From Gloeophyllum trabeum ATCC 11539 (Eukaryota; Basidiomycota; Agaricomycetes; Gloeophyllales; Gloeophyllaceae): DNA of 64,000 nt. The stretch spans positions 221,116 to 285,115 of the forward strand of contig NW_006920416.1 of the NCBI RefSeq assembly GCF_000344685.1. Reading direction: 5' to 3'. Under the pieces are notes generated by a model. That model worked only from the letters and a program-made list of their open reading frames with translations. It was not told the DNA's origin and did no database searches. The position numbers were made by a program, and so were the translations under genes. This document shows positions 25,321 to 36,371 of the stretch, piece by piece. How positions within the stretch are numbered: the first letter of the stretch is position 1; every line of letters begins with the position of its first letter.

Positions 25321-26925
25321 TGGATAAGTCCCTCGACGAGGTTGGCAAGCCTGAAATGTCGTCGCAGTCCACGCCACTCAACATGTTCGTTTGTCGCTTT
25401 GCTCTCTTCAGATGATCAAGACCCAGAAGAAGACGCGGTCGAAGGCGAAGCCCGCACGCCGACGGAGCAGCGGTGTTAAGCAGCAACTCATAGGCAAGGG
25501 CGCACCCGCGGCGGCAGCGAGCCCATCCACCAAAGCCGCGCGCAAGGCCGCAGCAGCGGTTGCACCTGCAGCTACTACACCCCAACCCGCCGACAAAATC
25601 ATCGTCTCAAACCTCCCACTTGATGTGACCGAGGCTCAGATCAAGGTAAGCTTCGCGTGCTGCTGTGCTGCTACAGAGAAACTCATCAAAGTATCATTGT
25701 CTCAAAAAGGACTTATTCCAGACGACAGTTGGCCCCTTGCGTGCCGTCCAGCTGAACTACGACGCCTCCGGGAGATCAAAAGGTGTCGCCACTGTGCACT
25801 TCCAGCGCAAGGGTGATGGCACCAAGGCGTTCCAGCAGTACAACAACCGGCTTATCGATGGGAGTTAGTATCCGTCTCGACTACTTCTCTTCTCTTCCCC
25901 TTCTAGCTTGGCTTGCTTGTTCGCCGCCGTGCGTCGTTGAAGGGTCTCGGCTTCGGGTAGTCGAGCAAAAAGCCGATTGCGAGCGCCACCTGCACCGTTG
26001 AGACCTGACGAGGTTCGACGCGATAACGTTGTTATCGAGATGCAGCACTGGACCGTGCGGGGAGGTCTCTGACGTCAACGCATTATTGTCGGAGCCTCCT
26101 TCGCTGCCCCGACTATGGAAGTAAAGGCCTCTGACGTTGCTCACCTCGCGTCAGAGTGATCTGAACTACCCAGGCTGCGGATCGCGAAGGTCTCTGACAT
26201 CGTCCACCCTGTGTCGGAGCCTTCTGCTGCCCAGTCTTGGTCTTACGGGTTAGGTTGTGGCTGCAAGTCAATACGGTGGGCGTAGAGGTGCTGCTGAGTG
26301 GTGCCAGCAGCTATCCGCCCCACAAAGTCGATGTCTACTTGTTCAATGTCCAAGATGGTCAAGGATGAGGGAGTGGTTCATTTGTGAAGACATTGTCAAG
26401 CATGCATACGACGGGGAGAACTACAACGACGACCACGCGCAGCAGGGCTTGCAGGTCCAGGCATCGTCTCGGATTTCCCTTCTTCTCCCTCTCCGTGTCC
26501 CTAAGGGTCCGATCGCTAACTGATCCTCTATCTCCCTGTACCTATTCCAACTCGCTCCCATCAACAGAACGCCCCATGAAGGTCGAAATCGTTATCTCGA
26601 CGCCGGTCGCGCAGCCCTCGCTCGCCGCGCGCGTTGCGCCAGCCCCCGTGGCCGCTGCCGTCGCACCCAAGTTCGTGTCGTCCCTGGAGGTGCCGGGGGA
26701 GTAGTGTCTGACGGGTTTGCTATGTTTCATCTGACAGGACTGCGAAGAAGGTGAAGAAGCCCGCGAAGAAGGGCCGCAAGAAGGCTGAGCCCCGCCCGGC
26801 GAAGACCGCTGCTGACCTCGATGCGGAGATGGAGGTGGGTGTTAGGTGTGCACGTCCTCTCGCGGTTCCATTAATTCTTGGCCTTGCAGGATTACACGGC
26901 CTCCAATGCCCCGGCCGCTGCTTGA
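25321..26925 (+). CDS. YRA1: Yra1/ALYREF (REF)-type mRNA export adaptor
   Basis: An RNA-binding adaptor of the TREX complex that couples transcription and splicing to export through Mex67/NXF1. The exons are 25321-25341 (MDKSLDE, the N-terminal UAP56-binding motif), 25412-25645, 25710-25863, 26568 to about 26662, then two more, ending in a TGA at 26923-26925. Exon 2 encodes the basic region MIKTQKKTRSKAKPARRRSS and RNP2 (IIVSNLP). Exon 3 begins DLFQTTVGPLRAVQLNY and holds GVATVHF (RNP1-like). Exon 4 starts with KRPMKVEIV. The C-terminus is Lys/Arg-rich with LDAEMEDYTA, the second REF motif. Intron 3 (25864-26567) is 704 bp while the others are about 50-70 bp, and it carries three repeated stem-loops. 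Intron 1 would use GTTGGC as donor, which is unusual. An alternative is a start at 25412 (MIKTQ). Confidence 0.92.
26021..26224 (+). other. Array of three repeated stem-loops (plus one small hairpin) in YRA1 intron 3
   Basis: Hairpin 1 is at 26061-26099: outer GGAGG/CCTCC, bulged T, inner CTCTGACG/TGTCGGAG, 12 nt loop. Hairpin 2 is at 26129-26156: CTCTGACG/CGTCAGAG, 12 nt loop. Hairpin 3 is at 26186-26224: outer GAAGG/CCTTC, bulged T, inner CTCTGACA/TGTCGGAG, 12 nt loop. Inner stems begin at 26067, 26129 and 26192, a period of 62-63 bp. A separate hairpin, CGATAAC-gtt-GTTATCG, lies at 26021-26037. Loops differ while stems are kept, and paired positions change together. No function is known. 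Confidence 0.75.
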
Positions 26926-28212
26926 TTCGTCCGTTATCTGTCCTAATTGATCTCTGCACTTTTCCTTGCTGTCTATCCTCTACTCGATTCTCTGATTTTG
27001 GGTGACTGTATGTTCCGTTGCGTCGTCTGGTGATTCATTTAGATACCGCAATTGTATGAATGGCGTGCTCTGCGCTGTAATCCTCCTCCCGAACTCGAAT
27101 CCGTACATTCCATTCAAACAGTTATATGGCTGAAATCCAGAACCGTGGCGCTGCTCGTAAGCGGTTGCAACGGTTGTCGTAAGTTCGAGTCGGAGGGCTG
27201 GTCATTGATGGATCCTTTCGTAGTTCGCTAGACTGTCCTTCGGTTCTACGGCTCCATCGCGTAGCGACGATTGCGGAAGCAAACTGTGGCATACTGCGCA
27301 ACTTCTTAAGTATTCTCTTCTTCTCCTTGAACCCATACCCGAACACTTGTGGCTAGCGCTTCAGGTTAATGGCATTCCTCTTGGCAGAGTGAAGGACTTA
27401 TCAGTATGAGGTCTTTACGAACCTATATTGCGTGGGGATTTATCGGTTGCGATAAGGCTGTAAGGCTCGAGCATCCTTGAACAGCTTACTCCAGTATACT
27501 CCTCCCATGTTCGCTTGCGTCCCAGGCGGTGTGATAAGCTCGTCACTTCCACCGGGATCCACGATAATTGTACGGTAAATAAAACCAGTTCTTCTGGCCA
27601 TGGGTAGGCTTCAGCGTATTGTGGCAAAAAAATGTGGCCACCCGGATGAAAGCGGGGATCTCGGGCAATCTGGAAGTTGAAGCTTCCTCCTCTACGCGAG
27701 TCAACCTGTACCCTGGATTCAGGTGTCGCTCCATTCCTTCTACCTCCCGCTGTACTCAGTTTGCCGCCTTGCAAATTCCCTTTTACACGGTCAAGGCCAA
27801 GAATCAGAAGATCGGCCAAGACTGGATTTGTGGAGCAATCGCATTGCTCGACTCACCCGCGCGGCCAAACACCCATTCCTCTGCAGGGACTTACAACTTG
27901 GAAGCACCCGCCGATTCAGTGTAGCTCTAAGTTCCATACATACCTGTGCGGCATTGTGCTTCAAAATAGCCGTGAAGCCACCGTCGATTTCTATGTTTTG
28001 GTTACTCCACCGAGTGTTCCGTCGACTAAGCGACTTCTCCGAGCTGCGTGTTGTGTACCGATAAGCTTCCTGCGGAGTGTAGTTATGATGCTGCCTCTTC
28101 TGTCGATCACTATGACATTCTCCAGAGCTCTGTGCCGGGTCGGGGGTCGTGAATATAAGCTGGTTGGACCTGAAGACTTAGTGCTCCACCTTCGTATCCC
28201 GGGGCGCGGGAT
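26926..28212. other. Intergenic region, no gene recognised
   Basis: About 1.3 kb. Open frames up to 196 codons (27677-28267 plus, 27415-27819 minus) lack family motifs and convincing splice sites. The YRA1 3' UTR and the carboxypeptidase 2 promoter must lie here. GAATATAAGC at about 28150-28159, 60-70 nt before the start codon, is a possible TATA element. Confidence 0.45.
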
Positions 28213-30681
28213 ATGTGTATCATGCAGTTCAAGTCCACGTTCTCCAGTCTTTTGCTCTCTTTCTTGATTTCTAGTCTTGCGACATTCGTTGTTGGTTCCC
28301 CGATAGAGTCTGATGCGTCACGCAACGCCACTATCACTTTCAGCAATCCTGAAGCGGAGAAATACTACGTAGATGGCTCTAAAATACCCGAAGGTGAGTG
28401 ACTATGCTCTTATACTTACAGTCCAATGAATACTGACAGTTGGCTGGTGAAGTTGACTGGGATGCCGGGCCATCATGGTCCGGATTGATGCCTATATCTT
28501 CACATCCTAATGAAACGCGAAAGCTGTTCTTTTGGTACGCAGACGCATCCTTCGCTCAGGGTTTATGCTTACAAGGCGCCCGACAGGTTCTGGCCCACGA
28601 ATAATGCATCGCATGCAAATGACGTTACATTCTGGACGAACGGTAGGCGAAACTTTGCTGTGTACTGCCTATATCTGCATCTCACGACTGATCATTCCAT
28701 AGGCGGACCAGGGTGTTCCTCTCTACAGGGACTTTTGACTGAAAATGGCCCAATTTGTATGGGTTCTATTTCCGTCGCATTAGAACCTCTCTCCGACTGA
28801 CAGCTTCAATAGCTTGGAACTGGGGTCAAGCAGCGCCTACTCCGTAGGACCTCGTCGTTACTTTAGTGTCGAAACGTACTAACACGGTGCATCAACAGTA
28901 ACAAATGGTCTTGGACTAACCTCTCTCATATGCTCTGGGTTGAACAGCCAATCGGAGTATGTCCACATTCGACTCCCTGTCCAGTACCTGCTTAACTTGG
29001 AGGACAGACGGGGTTCACGGAAGGGGACCCGACTATCAACAACGACGCCGATCTCGCGGAGCAGTTCTACGGCTTCATGCAGCAATTTCTCGAGGTCTTC
29101 AGCGAGCTCAAGGGCAAGAACTTCTATGTATCGGGAGAAAGTGTACGTACGCCATTCGCCTCTCTCATTGAGCGGGACTAACGATAGAACAAAAACAGTT
29201 CGGCGGCTTCTGTATGTCGTTTGGCCCATTGTAGTAAGCGCTCCAGTTCTGATAATGATCTTACAGATGTGCCACACATCGCGCACTACATCTACGAACA
29301 CCCGGGCCTCGACCTCCACCTCAAGGGCATGTGGCTCTCGGACCCATCCATCTCCTACACCGTCGTCCAATACGAGATCCCCACGCTCAAGTTCGTGAAA
29401 GTGCGTCGCCTCCTCGCGTGACCGACGCGGCCTGTCACTGACCGAAACCGAAGGACAACAAGAACGTGTTCCCGCTGAACAGCACCTTCATGGCCGACAT
29501 CGAGAAACGGTCTGACGAGTGCGGGTACACGGACTACGTCGATACATACGTCACGTACCCGCCGAAAGGACCGCTGCCTATGCCAAAAGGCAACAATGGG
29601 AGCGTCGCGGCGCCTGGGCACTGCCAGATCCGCGATCGCGTGAGGAACGCTGCTCAGAAGTATGTCGATTTCTGTAGGAGAAGATGGCTGAGCTTGAGCT
29701 GACTACTGCTGTCCTCGAAGGCTGAATCCTGCGTTCAACAAGTTCAGGGTGACTGATCAGTGGCCAGCACCATGTGAGTGATAATGTTGCGCCCTCGAAT
29801 ACCGTTAATCGACCTCGGCAGGGAGTGTCTTGGGCTGGCCACACTCCTCCATCCAGAAATTCGTCTACTTCAATCGGTGCGCAGACCCCCAATGCCATTG
29901 CGTCCTCACATACTAAATTCTCGCTTAGAACCGATGTACGAAGCTCTCTCGGCCCTCTGCCTCCCTGTATATAACTTACGTCTAACTGCAATCACAGGTC
30001 CAAGACGCGATTCACGCCCCGCACGTCAAGTGGGAGGCCTGCACGGACGAGCATGTCTACGTGAGCGAGAAGTCGGGTAGGCCGCACGCTGACACGTCCA
30101 CGCCGACCGCGTTCACGGTCCTCCCGGAGGTGATCGAGAAATCGGAGCGCGTCGTCATCGCGCATGGGATGGCGGTGCGTCGCTCTGACTTCTGCGTGCC
30201 TCTGTCGAGTCGTCCGTGCTGATTGTTCGGATAGGACTTTATGCTCGTCGCGGAGGGGACGAGGATAGCAATCCAGTGCGCCTATTCGCGCTCGTGATCT
30301 GGATTGCTGATCTGATATGTTTGGGACGTTGCAGGAACATGACGTGGAACGGTGCCCAAGGCTTCCAGAAACCCATCGAGCCGGAGAGCTTCACACTCAA
30401 ACACCACGGCGTCTATGGGAACGCCCACACCGAACGCAACCTGACTTGTATGTTTCTTCCCTGTCCCTACTCGCCGTCACTCTGTCCCTGATGTTGATCC
30501 CGGCATAGACGTAGAGATATACTTCAGCGGACATTATGTGCCTCGTGCGTCTCGTCCATGTTGATAATACTCCTAACCTCACCTTCTTACGCTTCTCCGT
30601 TTTCTTACAGAGTTCACGCCCTGGGCGGCCTACTCCACCTTTGCCTACCTTCTCGGACGCCAAGACTCGCCATCCTCGTAA
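28213..30681 (+). CDS. Secreted serine carboxypeptidase, S10 family, copy 2
   Basis: Paralogue of the gene at 18057-20581, in opposite orientation, with the same expected activity. The start at 28213 (MCIM) or in-frame 28222 (MQFKSTF) precedes a signal peptide ending near FVVGS. It contains ITFSNPEAEKYYVDGSKIP, DAGPSWSGLMPIS, RKLFFW, GGPGCSSLQGLLTENGPI, WSWTNLSHMLWVEQPIG, and FYVSGESFGGFYVPHIAHY with the nucleophile Ser. Next come CGYTDYVDTYVTYPPKG and a join restoring NRTDVQDAIHAPHVKW. The catalytic Asp region is VVIAHGMA then DFMLVAEGT. The catalytic His lies in a small exon encoding YVEIYFSGHYVP. The last exon encodes QFTPWAAYSTFAYLLGRQDS and ends in a TAA (30679-30681). All three catalytic residues are present. 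Intron sites match copy 1. Confidence 0.94.
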
Positions 30682-31666
30682 GGATTGTGACTAGACCATA
30701 GATTTCTTAGATGTATCATTTCCTGGCCAGCCGTCGCGCATTGGCGACGATCACGTTCTTTTAGACTATAAAACATTGAGTAGAGATTGTATCATAATTC
30801 ACTTTAATACTAGATTTTGTTCCTCCTTCCATGTTCTCGGACTTGTAGCCACAAGTCGCAGCAGCGACGCCACACACGTGCGTATTTGACGCTATTTGTC
30901 CTTGTCCTGTGGCTCTGGTGAGAGGACCGCTTCCTACTTAGATTCTCATGATGTTACCCCTTGCCTCTCAAGGCTCGAAGGATATTTACTGCGCTCGTAC
31001 CGCCCCTGGCTCCCGATAGGCTGCGATACCAGCCTGTCTTAATCCCATATTCTTCGGTCTGAAATCTGGGGGCAAGACAGGCCGGTATCACAGCGTAGGG
31101 GGTGTTGCGAGCGACTATTGTTTTCGACACACTTACGGGTCTGCCTCAGACGGCCTGGTAGGATTTGGACACTCCGATGGCCTGGCTGTGGCTAAAGTAG
31201 TGACGGAAGAAGCGTGTTCACCGACTGTCGCCATAGGCACGAGATCACTATCCCCACCGTGGAGCTTGCTTTCGGCCATCGAGGACAAGCACGGGTGAAA
31301 GTATCATTTTCAGCAAAACGCTGCCGTTTTCCCGAGGTTTACGAGCGTCCTGTGCCGAGAAATGAATACCACGACGTGCGTTCCCAGAGAATCCTGCTCA
31401 ATCCAGCATCTCCTTCCAGTGGCAGCGCTATTAATGCAACACCTTACGTGAAGCTTAACGCCTTTTCTCGCATTCCCGCTCCTTCCTTGCGAGCTAAACC
31501 TGCCAAACGTTTTCTCTTCCCTTCTTTTCCTGCGTCGATGCCTGCTTGTGCTGTCGCGCCCGGCCTGAATATCGACTCTGCAGTCACACATCGGACTCGG
31601 TGAACAGCACCCACCTTATGAGTCCTCGGGCTGCGCCAGCTCCTGCCTGGGGTCAACTCCGTCGCA
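30682..31666. other. Intergenic region with a strong hairpin
   Basis: About 985 bp without a recognised gene. A long-armed inverted repeat lies at 31020-31094. The promoter of the downstream membrane protein gene must lie at its right end. Confidence 0.5.
31020..31094. repeat. 21-nt-armed inverted repeat (hairpin)
   Basis: Left arm 31020-31040 (GCTGCGATACCAGCCTGTCT plus T) pairs with right arm 31074-31094 (AAGACAGGCCGGTATCACAG plus C) at 19 of 21 positions. A 33 nt spacer separates them. It could be a foldback or MITE relic, or a structured 3' UTR element. Confidence 0.7.
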
Positions 31667-32935
31667 ATGGCGTCGTCCAGCACGTCGCGCGAGTACGCAC
31701 AGCTTATCGGCGTCATGTCCGGCTTCATGGCGTACGGTGCGTTAGTGACGCTCTGCTCACACCGAGAGGACATCCATTCATCCTCCCGCAGGCATCCACT
31801 TTACACTATTCGTGATTACCTGGGCGCTCCTATACAAGCGGCGCCGGTCAATGCGCCAGGCGCGCTTCTTCCTCGGCTACATCTCTCTGCAGTTCGCTCT
31901 GAGCTCCGTCGGGCTCTGGCGGGACATCGTCGCGGAGGCCGCGTCGTACGTCGAGCACGGGCAGGGACTTGACGACCCGATTCAGTATTACAACGAGGGG
32001 TACAGCGCCCCGCCCGAGTGGGTCAGCGTGTTCGTGTACGCGATCTGCACTTGGCTGCAGGACGGGCTGCTTGTAAGTTACCCTCCACGCATGCTGAATG
32101 GGCGAGGTCGCTGAAGGGAACGATAGCTGTATAGATGTTACTTTCTTTACGCTCGCAGTAAGAGCGTCATCGCAATCCCCGCCGCAGTCTTCTCCGCGTC
32201 CATCAGTACGTCTCCCCTTCCCCCCCTCTGCGCTGATCCTCAATGCCCGCCCGGCCCAGTCGCCTCCGTCCTCTTCGTCGCGCAAGTCTCCATGAGCTCC
32301 AACCTCTACGACCGCAAGTCCGTCGGGCTGGGCATCCTCTACTGGGGCCTCTCCGTTTCCTTCAACATCATTGTGACATGCTTCATCCTCCGGCGGCTGT
32401 TTACCCTCCGCAAGCGCAGCCGCGACCTCTCTCAGTCGTCTGGGAGGGTGTACACGGGCATCGCGGCAATGATCGTCGAGAGCGCGGCGCTCTACTCGGT
32501 GACAGGGCTCGTCTTCATCATCTGCTACTCGCAGAACAACCCCGCGCAGTACCCGTTCCTCACGTGGCTCGGGCAGACGGAGGTGCGCTGTTTGATTCGG
32601 AGTATCCTCTAGCTTCACCTTGATTCTCATTCCACACGTGTAAGTAGTCGATATCGCCGCTGCTGATCATCTTGCGCGTCGCGCAGGGCCGCGGATTTTC
32701 AGAGGACAGCCAGCTCACGGACACGCTCCCCACGATCCGGTTCAACCACAACAACGCCGTCGACCTGCCCGAGCTGCACTCCACCACGCAAAACGCGACG
32801 ACTTCCTCCGGTGCTGACCCCGAGACAACTGCATTCCCACCTAGAGATGCGTACGCGCTGGACAGCCCCTCGTCATCCGCGCACATCTTCGAGTGGCACG
32901 GGCTGGCCTCGAAGACGCGAGACTCATACCCTTGA
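31667..32935 (+). CDS. Agaricomycete-type multi-span membrane protein of unknown function
   Basis: An integral membrane protein of the seven-span type that forms large uncharacterised families in Agaricomycetes. The start at 31667 gives MASSSTSREYAQLIGVMSG. Joining exons across short introns gives hydrophobic spans IHFTLFVITWALLYK, FFLGYISLQFALSSVGLW, WVSVFVYAICTWLQDGLLLY, SVIAIPAAVFSASI, VASVLFVAQV, LGILYWGLSVSFNIIVTCFI, AAMIVESAALYSVTGLVFII and SISPLLIILRVAQGRG. The cytoplasmic C-terminus is Ser/Thr-rich and ends KTRDSYP before a TGA at 32933-32935. LYRCYFLYAR after span 3 is a typical loop for the group. Ligand and role are unknown. Confidence 0.85.
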
Positions 32936-34042
32936 GGTAAGGCTATCTTCTCTTTCTTGACCCAGACTCGGGCTCATTGAGCTCAGAGGCTTCACAACGA
33001 AAGCATCACGTTCACTCCCTCTGCACGCCGTACAGCGTACACCTATACCCAAGCACGTTATGACATATCCCACTGTATTACTAGTATATGGGCGGCGTAA
33101 TCAATCCTTGCTGTCCCTGAGTACGTTGTCTGAGTCTGACGTGCGCATTGACACTTAGGTCCGTCGACTGAACAAGCCGGTCCGAACTTGGCTGTTCCTC
33201 GAATGTTCGATCTTCTATGAAGCTGGTGAAGCCTGAATTTATCCGCCCGTTGTACCTCTTATCCCTGCAGCTGAGAAAGCAGCCAAGCTGCAGCACTTGA
33301 TTCTGAAGCTCGGACCGAGGATACGTCGCCGTAAGGTACGCTACGTACACTTTGCTCTCGCTCATGGACCTTTCGAATTCGTAAGACAGTTGCAACGACG
33401 ATACCAACGCGGCGAAATCGTCGTATCGCCCCGTCTCTTCTCTAATAAGTAACCTAATCATGTATCTTCCCGTTCTTGCATCGATTTCCCTCCGTTCCTC
33501 CCTATGTAATAGTAGTTGTAGACATTTTTGAAGTAATTGACGGGCCAACCGACAAACTCCCCGTTGTCCACGCCTGGCAGGAGTGCGGCGGATCAGTATG
33601 ACCATGGGGTACATGCTTTCCCAACACCACAACGTCTGTACCCTCAATATTAAATATACACCTTCCTAGACGGCGCTCAGAGCACAACACAGCATTTCGA
33701 AAGGTCCAATAATCCGCTCATGGATCCAACCATTAACCTCCCATTCATAGTCCTCTATCTACACCTCGTACATACATATACATCTATACAAATCAAGTCT
33801 ATCTATGATACCCATCTACAGCACAATGCACCAAAGTCCAGTCCTTACCATATTACTCAATGCTACCGATACCAAATGGAAGGAGAGGAAGGGAGAGCGG
33901 AAAACAAAAAGGCAATAAGTTAGTCTAAAGGTCCTATCCAGCGCCGGCGCTTATACCGGCGCCGATAGTGGGCGAAGGCGTGTGGGCGGGAGAAGGAGGC
34001 GGGTAATGGGAGCGTACGGGACGTGAAAAGGCGGGAACAAAT
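32936..34042. other. Spacer between membrane protein and SRPK-like gene; weak minus-strand open frame
   Basis: About 1.1 kb. A minus-strand frame of 188 codons (33081-33647) is open and mildly protein-like (REERREIDARTGRYMIRLL), but it has no recognisable domain or close upstream promoter. I do not call it a gene. 33720-33920 is AT-rich. Confidence 0.35.
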
Positions 34043-35476
34043 CTACTTGGGCGGCGTGCTCGGGGACGACAGCCACGGGTGCTCGAGGAGCTCGCCCGCA
34101 GTAGCGCGCTCCTCGGGGAGCCAGCGCAGCATGCGCCCCGCAAAGTCGAGAAACAGCGCCTTGTCCTCACCCTCGAGGGCATGCACGGTGTCTTCGAGCG
34201 CGCGGGGCTCCGCTTGCGTGCCTTTGAGGTCACCTGTACAAAGCGCAATCAGCCGCGCGAACTCAGCAAGGGAGGGAGAAGGAACATACCGTCAGAGTCG
34301 TAAAACAGCTCGGTATCACTCCCGCGCTGCAGGAGGGCTTTAGGAGCAGGCCCGAGTAAACTAGTGATCTGCGCAAGCTGCCGGCCCGCGTCGTACTCCC
34401 CGCGCGCGTCCCGGCCGGCGCACAACGTCTCGCCCTCGAGGAGGTTCCAGAGCATCGCGCCGACGTTCCACATATCCGCGCTGTAGCTCCACGGCGCGCC
34501 GAGCGTGACCTCTGGCGCGCGGAAATCGTCCGGCTGGATCCAGTGCGTGAGAGGCTGTTTGGAGTCCCCGCGGACGGCGACGTCAAAGTCACTGATGCGG
34601 ATGAACTTGGGGAGCGTGCGGAGGGGCCCAAAGTCGTTCCGCGAGAGGTAGACGGAGCGGTCGGCGAGGATCTTGCGAGGGGAGGGGTCGTGCTGCTCGT
34701 CGGCGGCGAGGTCGTCGAGCACGGAGGTGCACTCGAGCGCGAGGAGGATGTTTTCGGCTTTGATGTCTGGGCAGATACGGTCAGTGATGATCTTCAGACT
34801 GGGACGAGGCACTCACCGGTGTGTATGACGTGCGCCTGCGTATGCAGATAATCCAGCGCGTACAGCAATATTCTCACCGTCGGCTTCAACAGATGCGCAG
34901 GGTACACGCCCCCGAGGCGGCGGTACTGGAAGAGCCAGAGCGGCTCGCGCATCGGCTCGTACACCATGGTGAGGTGCCTGCCGTGCGGGCCGTCGAGCTC
35001 GAACGAATCCTTGACGGTGCGCACGTAGCGCAGCGCGGGGTGCCACGGGTTCGCGGCGGCAATGTGCTGCGAGATGCTGAGCTCCTTGGACGCGCAGGCG
35101 GCGTGCGCGGTGTCGTTGCGGCAGATCTTGAGCGCGACGTAGCGGTCTTGCGGGAAGCGGTATCTGATCCGAGTTCAGCAATTAATAACCTAAGAAATAA
35201 CGCTAGCCACACACACCTCAGCAAATCCCTCGCCAGCCACACTGTCGAGTTGCCGCCGAAGCCGAGCTTCGCGACGACCTCGTACGAGTCCTGGAGGACC
35301 TCACCGAGGCGCGTCGGGTAGAAATGTCGCGGGTTGTAGTTCGGCGAACCTTCCTCCTCGACGGGCACGTCCGAGCCCAACAACGGGAGCGACCTGTATA
35401 TGTGGGCCGAGTGAGGTTGGTGCGTCAGCCCAGGCGTCGTCAACAACGGCTTCATCAGCCGCACTGTCGCCCGCAT
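34043..35476 (-). CDS. SRPK-like serine/threonine kinase
   Basis: A CMGC kinase of the SR-protein-kinase type, a family widely expanded in Agaricomycetes. The start at 35476 gives [12 protein letters not shown], so a mitochondrial-like or disordered leader is possible. Next is [15 protein letters not shown], typical of SRPKs just before the kinase domain, then the Gly-rich loop [13 protein letters not shown] and [10 protein letters not shown] with the catalytic Lys. The catalytic loop spans an intron and reads [11 protein letters not shown] (HTD instead of HRD, as in SRPKs). The metal-binding motif reads SDFDVA, so the usual Gly of DFG is Asp. The activation segment has [13 protein letters not shown], followed by [15 protein letters not shown]. 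The C-terminus ends [12 protein letters not shown] before a TAG (34043-34045). The long spacer insert of yeast and animal SRPKs is missing, as in many basidiomycete members. Substrate unknown. Confidence 0.9.
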
Positions 35477-36046
35477 GGTGAACGACGCAGGCGTTGATTA
35501 AGAAAGCGTATAAGTATTTGTTTCTAGTGGCAAACCCTGCAGGCGCAGGGCGGGGGAGGGAGGAAGCAGGGCAGCTGGGAGGCGTAAATAAGCAGGAACG
35601 GTATACAAATAGACGGGCATTTTACGAATCGAAGATGATGGAAAGGAGCAGGCAAGATGCGCGGGCCTCGGCCGCGACGCGGCCTGGCCCCGCATGCGTA
35701 TCCGGGGAACCGTGCGAAACGCGGGGTACTCCGCAATTGGGAATGAGACCGGCAGAATTCTCTCCACAGGATGACGACAAATCTGATTCATGCCAGATTG
35801 CTGAGAGTATGGCTTGCCTCGAGTAGCTAGGATCAACTCTTTTTCTTTTGCGCATAGAACTCGGGGCACTTTTATCAACTGCGCGAGGATATTCCAATGG
35901 TGCGAGCGCCCAGCTAATCGTGGGTGCTGAAATATTACCGTTTCAGGAAGCGTAACTTCCAAAATAGGAAATAATAGCTTCAGGGCTCTTGGAGATTGTT
36001 GTCAAAGTATGTCTGCACCAAGGGGAGGCGAGGATAATATCTTCGG

Positions 36047-36371
36047 ATACAGACCTACTTTTATTTAGGTGAGGCAACAGTGTGACCTGACCTTCCCCTC
36101 CCCCTTGTATATTTATTTTTGCCCTCAAAAAATTCACCACACTTACAAAATAAAATCCTCACTATGAGTTTCTGATTATGATTATGATATACATGCCACA
36201 TCTGGGGCAGCTGGGTGAAATCCCAGCTCTCCTCAGGTGATCTAACATGAACTCACATCAAAGAATGAGAAATGCCCCACTATGGGGGCAGGAGCTAACA
36301 TAGGGCCAGAATAGGGTCCTGCACATTTTGTTCATTTTTTTCTGAAGGGCAGGATTGAGGCCTTCCCTCCC
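36047..36371. repeat. CpG-free block, probable decayed mobile element
   Basis: No CG dinucleotide occurs from about 36047 to 36371, though GC content is only moderately low and flanking DNA has many CGs. The block is rich in TG/CA and contains a perfect hairpin, AGCTGGG-tgaaat-CCCAGCT (about 36209-36228). This fits a methylated and mutated transposon remnant, but the family cannot be named. Confidence 0.55.

Noticed and set aside
27677..28267. 196-codon plus-strand open frame
   Set aside because: Overlaps the start of carboxypeptidase 2 in another frame; no recognisable motif.
33081..33647. 188-codon minus-strand open frame
   Set aside because: No domain or promoter; an open frame of this length is expected about once by chance in a window this size.
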